A stretch of 19,943 bases of DNA from Ilumatobacteraceae bacterium (GTDB lineage: Bacteria > Actinomycetota > Acidimicrobiia > Acidimicrobiales > Ilumatobacteraceae). The notes under the pieces are model-generated. The model saw only the letters and a program-made list of their open reading frames with translations, did not search any database and had not been told where the DNA came from. The stretch covers positions 1 to 19,943 of the forward strand of contig JAIOXC010000012.1 in NCBI GenBank assembly GCA_021741795.1, written 5' to 3'. Shown here in pieces: positions 15,811 to 19,943 of this stretch. How positions within the stretch are numbered: the first letter of the stretch is position 1; each line of letters opens with the position of its first letter. The position numbers and the translations under genes were made by a program.

Positions 15811-15816
15811 CGGGGG
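15811..15816 (+). promoter_or_regulatory. Shine-Dalgarno of the ABC ATPase gene
   Basis: A purine run GGGGGAAAG just before ATG 15822 gives a clear ribosome-binding site, in contrast with the leaderless first gene of this operon. Confidence 0.5.
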
Positions 15817-15821
15817 AAAGC

Positions 15822-16934
15822 ATGGAAAATAGCGAGCGCGGTTCAGTTGAACTCATCAACGTCACGAAAAAGTACGGTGACGTGCTCGCTGTAAATGGAA
15901 TCAATCTGCAGATTAAGGCAGGCGAGTTTCTTTCTTTGCTCGGTCCCTCTGGTTGTGGCAAGACAACGACGCTTCGAATGCTCGCAGGTTTCGAGCAACC
16001 AGACGAAGGCTTCATCCGCATCAACGGCCTTGAGGTGCAAGGCGTGCCACCCTATAAGCGCGATGTCAATACGGTGTTTCAGCACTACGCGCTTTTTCCA
16101 CATATGTCAGTTGCCGAAAACGTTGCCTACGGATTGCGACAAAAAGGTGTCAACAAGATAGAGACCGCAACTCGTGTGATGGAAGCGCTCGACATGGTGC
16201 AAATGACCAAGTTGGCAGAGCGCAAGCCACGACAAATGTCGGGCGGCCAGCAGCAACGTATTGCAGTTGCGCGCGCACTCGTCAATCGCCCAAGCATTTT
16301 GCTTCTCGACGAACCACTTGGGGCGCTCGACCGAAAACTGCGCGAAGAGATGCAGATCGAATTGAAGTTGCTGCAGAGCCGACTAGGAATCACTTTCGTG
16401 TTCGTAACTCACGACCAAGAAGAAGCAATGTCGATGTCGAATCGAATTGCCATCATGCTGGACGGTCACATTGAGCAACTCGGAGACCCAGAGACTGTGT
16501 ACGAGCATCCGACTTCTGCATTCGTAGCCGGGTTTATTGGTCGCAACAACTTTTGGCAGGGTATTGCAACCGAGGACGGTGCCCGGGCCGATGATGGCAC
16601 AGTGTTTGTAGCAACTCGGCCAGAAGAGAATGTGCCCAATGGCGAAGCCGCTCTTTCTGCGGTCCGACCTGAGTGCATCAACTTGTCTGCAGCACAACCA
16701 GCCCAGACAGCCAACGCAGTTGAGGCAAAGGTTGCTGGCGTGTCGCATTTCGGCGATGTGCTGCAATACGTCATGCGCGCCAAAGATCGTGACATCTTGG
16801 TCATGGTTGCGCGCACCAATCCATCACGTTTTGCCCTTGGCGAAGCGGTGTGGTGCTCGTGGTCGGCCGAGGATGTGTATCTGTTTTCAGCCAGGCAAGC
16901 CAGTGTTGTCATGGCAGCGCCGGCTCATGACTAA
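15822..16934 (+). CDS. potA: Polyamine ABC transporter ATP-binding protein
   Basis: A 370-residue ATPase subunit that powers import on the cytoplasmic face. It has Walker A GPSGCGKTT (41-49), Q-loop Gln87 in VFQHYALFPHM, signature MSGGQQQR (139-146), Walker B ILLLDEP (159-165), the D-loop GALD and switch His197 in VTHDQEEA. The PYKRDVNTVFQ.YALFPH and HPTSAFVAGFIGRNN segments are characteristic of spermidine/putrescine (PotA/PotG/YdcT) ATPases. A C-terminal TOBE-like regulatory domain (about 240-350) follows, with VRPE near its start. It lies 33 bases after the aldehyde dehydrogenase and 48 bases before the binding protein. Ligand assignment to putrescine rests on gene context; the ATPase fold alone would also fit iron or other PotA-like importers. 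Confidence 0.93.
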   Translation: MENSERGSVELINVTKKYGDVLAVNGINLQIKAGEFLSLLGPSGCGKTTTLRMLAGFEQPDEGFIRINGLEVQGVPPYKRDVNTVFQHYALFPHMSVAENVAYGLRQKGVNKIETATRVMEALDMVQMTKLAERKPRQMSGGQQQRIAVARALVNRPSILLLDEPLGALDRKLREEMQIELKLLQSRLGITFVFVTHDQEEAMSMSNRIAIMLDGHIEQLGDPETVYEHPTSAFVAGFIGRNNFWQGIATEDGARADDGTVFVATRPEENVPNGEAALSAVRPECINLSAAQPAQTANAVEAKVAGVSHFGDVLQYVMRAKDRDILVMVARTNPSRFALGEAVWCSWSAEDVYLFSARQASVVMAAPAHD

Positions 16935-16982
16935 TATCAAACCAACAACATCATTATCAACAACCATAAATAGGAGCATGAC

Positions 16983-18230
16983 ATGAAAAAGGAATCACCA
17001 AAAGAACTCAGAATGCTTGCACCAGACGCCTTTCGCGAGAAGCTCTCACGTCGTGCATTCTTACAAGGTGGAACTGCGCTTGCTGGTTTTGCATTGGTTG
17101 CAGCGGCTTGTGGAAGTTCGTCATCTGATGAAGCAGCAACAACAGATACTGCTGCCGCTGGATCGACTGACGGCTTGGCAAGTGGCGACTGGAGTCGCGT
17201 TATTAACACTGCAAGTGGCACGTTGGCCATGTACACATGGGGCGACTACAACGACCCAGAGCTTGTCGGTGCGCTTGCTGCATCGACCTTGAGCGTGACG
17301 ATGAAAGTTGACTACTACGGGAGCAACGAAGACTTGATTACCAAGTTGGCAACGAGTGCAGGTGCGAGCGGTTTTGACATCGTGGTACCAACTGGTCCGT
17401 ACATTACGCAGATGGTCGAAAAAGGATTGCTGCAGAAGTTGGACAAGTCGTTGATTCCAAACATGGTCAACGTCGATCCGCTGTACCTCGGTCAGGCGTG
17501 GGACACCACGAATGATTACTCAGTGTGCAAAAACTGGGGTACAACTGGCTATTTCTACGACAGCACCAAGATCTCGAAAGAGCTGACCACGTGGCAGGAC
17601 TTTATTGACACTTGCATGGGCGAAGCTTCTGGTCAGTGTGCAGTCATTGATGCAGCGCCTAACTATTGCGGCATGTGGTTCTGGGCTAATGGCATCGACT
17701 GGAACACCGAAGATGCAGCCAACCTGGATGCATGTGAGAAATTCTTGGTGGATGAATTTGCTCAGCACATCAAGGCATATGACAGCTACCCATCGACCAA
17801 ACTCGCTGAAGGCGCATATTCGATCGCCATGGCATGGAACGGCGATGCTCGTCAGGCATATACGCGCATTGCAGAGGCTGGTGGCAACCCAGAAGATTGG
17901 AAGTGGGTACTTGGTGCTCCTGACACCGAATTGTGGATGGACAACTACTGCATTCCAGTGGGTGCTCCAAACCCAGAAGCCGCGCACGCATGGATCAACT
18001 GGGACTTGATTCCAGAAGTCTCCATTCAAGATCTTTCGTACCACGGCTACCACACCGGCATGAAAGACATGTCGACGCTGATTGGTGAGATCGCACCAGA
18101 TCTTGAAAAAGGCGACATGATTTTCTTTGGTGATGATCAGGTGAAAACCATGCATACCCAAATCATCACTCCTGCTCTTGATCGACTCATCGACATCTTG
18201 AACAAGTCGAAGGCAAAGGCCGGAGGCTGA
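16983..18230 (+). CDS. potD: Polyamine-binding lipoprotein with Tat signal (PotD/YdcS-type)
   Basis: A 415-residue substrate-binding component of the importer. The N-terminus has a twin-arginine motif SRRAFLQ (22-28), a hydrophobic stretch and a lipobox-like VAAAC ending at Cys43, followed by a Ser/Asp/Ala/Thr-rich spacer. It should therefore be exported folded by Tat and anchored to the outer face of the membrane. The mature part keeps PotD hallmarks: TWGDYNDPEL (85-94), the WGTTG strand (185-189), AMAWNGDARQA (282-292) and DNYCIP (320-325). Trp86, Tyr89, Trp285 and Asp288 are probable ligand-cage residues. Unusually, six cysteines (182, 211, 219, 229, 251, 323) occur in the mature domain. 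AGGAG seven bases before ATG 16983 supports the start. The 48-base leader is A/C-rich and seems unstructured. The fused permease begins six bases after the stop. Confidence 0.92.
   Translation: MKKESPKELRMLAPDAFREKLSRRAFLQGGTALAGFALVAAACGSSSSDEAATTDTAAAGSTDGLASGDWSRVINTASGTLAMYTWGDYNDPELVGALAASTLSVTMKVDYYGSNEDLITKLATSAGASGFDIVVPTGPYITQMVEKGLLQKLDKSLIPNMVNVDPLYLGQAWDTTNDYSVCKNWGTTGYFYDSTKISKELTTWQDFIDTCMGEASGQCAVIDAAPNYCGMWFWANGIDWNTEDAANLDACEKFLVDEFAQHIKAYDSYPSTKLAEGAYSIAMAWNGDARQAYTRIAEAGGNPEDWKWVLGAPDTELWMDNYCIPVGAPNPEAAHAWINWDLIPEVSIQDLSYHGYHTGMKDMSTLIGEIAPDLEKGDMIFFGDDQVKTMHTQIITPALDRLIDILNKSKAKAGG
18222..18226 (+). promoter_or_regulatory. Shine-Dalgarno (GGAGG) supporting the GTG start of the permease
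   Basis: GGAGG overlaps the last codons of the binding-protein gene and lies 10 bases before GTG 18237. No ATG occurs in this frame until residue 150, so this GTG is the credible start. Confidence 0.55.
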
Positions 18231-18236
18231 TCTGGG

Positions 18237-19943
18237 GTGACCGCAACGGTCGCTACACGATTTAAAAAGAGGTTTCACGGGCCTAAATACCTGCTCGCGT
18301 TGCCGGCAATCATTTGGTATCTGTTGTTCTTTGCGTTACCAATTGCTTTCATCGTGTTCTATTCGTTCGGCACCAAAGACTCGAGCAAGTTATTGCCAGT
18401 CGACTTCAGCCAGTTGTCGACAAACAGCTATTCGGCAGTATTTGACGAAACGTTCTTTAAGACGTTTCGAGGGACGCTGCGTATTTCGGTAATCGCCACA
18501 GCCATATGCGTGTTGATCGGATTGCCGGTTGCGTATTTTGCTGCGTTTAAGGTTCCTGAAAAATGGAAAGCAATCATTCTCGCTGCTGTTGTAGTGCCGA
18601 GTTTTACGAGCTTCCTGATTCGAACAGTTGCATGGAGAATCCCGCTTGCCCCTAATGGCACATTTTCAAAATGGCTTGTTGAGATGGGTTGGATTGGGGA
18701 GAACGGAATTCAGATCCTTGAAACCTCTCTTGCAGTGCAGATTGCGATTGTCTACAACTACCTCGGGTTCATGATCCTGCCGCTCTTCGTGGCACTTGAC
18801 CGGATCGACGTGCGCATGCGTGAGGCAAGTAAAGACTTGGGTGCAGGGCGTGTTGCAACATTTTTCGGGGTGACACTGCCACTTGCTGGTCCAGGCATCG
18901 TGGCTGGTGTGTTGCTGACGTTTATTCCAATGTGCGGTGACTATGTGACCGCGACAGTGCTTGGTGGTGCCAAAGGCAACATGATCGGCGCAATGATTGC
19001 GTCGCAATTTAGCGGTGCACAAAACTGGCCGCTTGGTTCGGCAATGGCGATCTTGATGATCGGTGCAGTGTTGTTGTCGCTCGGTGTTGGGTTTGTAGCG
19101 ATGAAGATTGTGCCACTCATCAATTCACTTGCTTCGCCCGTAGTGCAGAACTTGCGACGCAAGATGCACGAACGAACTCTTGAACAGGCAAAACATGTCA
19201 AGCCACGTACCAGGGCAAAGATCGAGGTTTTGCCAAAAGTGCTTGGCGTATGGACAGGGCTTGTACTCGTGTTTTTGTTTATTCCAATCATGCTTGTGTT
19301 TTTGCATTCATTCAACAACGGCAGCTCTTTCACTATTTGGTCTGGTAAAACCAGCACGAAGTGGTGGGGCGAATTGTTTAATGGCGGCGAGATGTTTGGC
19401 GTGCTCGTTCGATTTGCCGCGTTAACTGTCATAGGTGTAGTGATCAGACGATTGATTAAAGGTCGCGACACTGTTCCTAAGTTTGTTTCGTCGTGGATTG
19501 TCGTTGCTTCGTTTGTATTCGCACTCATCTTGAATGGCCTGATGACTGAGTGGTATCGCACGATCTTTGATTTCACCGGCATTGGTGACTCAATACGCAA
19601 CTCGTTTATTGCGGCGTTTGGCGCAACGGTGATCGCCGTGATCATCGGTGGCATGTCGGGTGTGGCGCTTGCTCGGCGGCCTGGCAGATGGACAACGTTT
19701 TTTATGGCGACGGTGTTTCTGATATTGGTGACACCAGAAATTATGGACGCTGTTGCGTTGGCTACTTGGTTTCCAAGGATTAAAGAAGTTCCACTCGTTG
19801 GCACGATTTTTACCAGTGGTTGGGGTCCGTTTAACGGTGGAATCAACAAACTGTGGGTGGGGCAGTCGTTGTATGCGAGTGCGGTGGTAACTCTGATTGT
19901 TCGTGCACGACTTGCCGGCATTGATGAGTCGCTCGAAGAAGCC
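18237..19943 (+). CDS. Fused PotB-PotC polyamine ABC permease (partial, runs off the window)
   Basis: An uninterrupted frame of 569 codons from GTG 18237 to the window end. Residues 1-300 form a complete PotB-type permease: a first membrane segment with ALPAIIWYLLFFALPIAF, PSFTSFLIRT, and the ATPase-docking EAA loop REASKDLGAGRVATFFGVTL, then GDYVTATVLGG. A basic linker (about 303-330) joins it, with no stop codon, to a PotC-type half that starts with a membrane segment at 334-356. This half later shows SIRNSF, ALARRPGRW and LILVTPEIMDAVAL, and reaches the first residues of its own EAA loop (DESLEEA) at the edge. PotB and PotC are normally separate proteins. The PotC half also has about 64 extra residues (387-450) with two hydrophobic segments, described separately. 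The C-terminus is missing here. The gene follows potD by six bases, so it is the fourth gene of the operon. Confidence 0.88.
   Translation, partial: MTATVATRFKKRFHGPKYLLALPAIIWYLLFFALPIAFIVFYSFGTKDSSKLLPVDFSQLSTNSYSAVFDETFFKTFRGTLRISVIATAICVLIGLPVAYFAAFKVPEKWKAIILAAVVVPSFTSFLIRTVAWRIPLAPNGTFSKWLVEMGWIGENGIQILETSLAVQIAIVYNYLGFMILPLFVALDRIDVRMREASKDLGAGRVATFFGVTLPLAGPGIVAGVLLTFIPMCGDYVTATVLGGAKGNMIGAMIASQFSGAQNWPLGSAMAILMIGAVLLSLGVGFVAMKIVPLINSLASPVVQNLRRKMHERTLEQAKHVKPRTRAKIEVLPKVLGVWTGLVLVFLFIPIMLVFLHSFNNGSSFTIWSGKTSTKWWGELFNGGEMFGVLVRFAALTVIGVVIRRLIKGRDTVPKFVSSWIVVASFVFALILNGLMTEWYRTIFDFTGIGDSIRNSFIAAFGATVIAVIIGGMSGVALARRPGRWTTFFMATVFLILVTPEIMDAVALATWFPRIKEVPLVGTIFTSGWGPFNGGINKLWVGQSLYASAVVTLIVRARLAGIDESLEEA

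Noticed and set aside
16978..16986. ATGACATGA just before potD as an upstream mini-gene
   Set aside because: It encodes only two codons and stops; the ATG at 16978 is out of frame and is most simply part of the ribosome-binding region of potD.
17520..18278. Minus-strand open frame of 252 codons opposite potD
   Set aside because: Shadow of the binding-protein gene, which has a ribosome-binding site, Tat signal and conserved motifs; the antisense product has none.
18941..19921. Minus-strand open frame of 326 codons opposite the permease
   Set aside because: The plus strand encodes a convincing PotB-PotC permease over the same bases; the antisense product is low-complexity (Ile, Asn, Thr, Pro) with no family features.

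Overview
The window reads as chromosomal sequence from an actinobacterium of moderate GC (about half, judged by eye), most likely a member of Acidimicrobiia or a similar free-living aquatic lineage. Supporting signs are protein sequence flavour (an alanine dehydrogenase very like the mycobacterial one, a Tat-dependent solute-binding lipoprotein with a Ser-rich spacer) and several start codons sitting directly behind a TANNNT hexamer, the actinobacterial pattern of leaderless mRNAs. The taxonomic call is an inference. Genes are tightly packed. There are no insertion sequences, CRISPR arrays, rRNA or tRNA genes that I can see, and no intergenic gap exceeds about 125 bases.

Layout. Positions 1-765 (minus): the start of a gene that is probably aconitate hydratase, preceded by an FMN nitroreductase. 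822-1676 (plus): a crotonase-fold enzyme. 1798-7810 (plus): gltB and gltD, the two subunits of NADPH glutamate synthase, overlapping by 8 bases. 7860-9250 (plus): a two-LysM lipoprotein and a calcineurin-like phosphoesterase. 9247-11662: ddl (minus) and murF (plus) head to head, the enzymes that make D-Ala-D-Ala and attach it to the peptidoglycan precursor. 11652-12908 (minus): an MFS exporter. 12940-13131 (plus): a 63-residue zinc-ribbon protein. 13152-14279 (minus): alanine dehydrogenase. 14364 to the end (plus): a putrescine/polyamine module of gamma-aminobutyraldehyde dehydrogenase, PotA-type ATPase, PotD-type binding protein and a fused PotB-PotC permease that runs off the window.

How they fit together. 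Much of the window concerns nitrogen and amino-acid flow: GltBD assimilates ammonia, alanine dehydrogenase links alanine and pyruvate, and the last cluster would import a polyamine and oxidise its aldehyde product. Its gene content matches E. coli ydcSTUV-patD, but the order differs and the permeases are fused. A second theme is the cell envelope: ddl, murF and the LysM lipoprotein.

Most genes are ordinary housekeeping. The parts most worth a second look are the fused permease, whose PotC half seems to carry an internally duplicated pair of membrane segments; the recurrent TANNNT + 6-8 nt + ATG promoters; the zinc-ribbon protein; and the cysteine-rich PotD.
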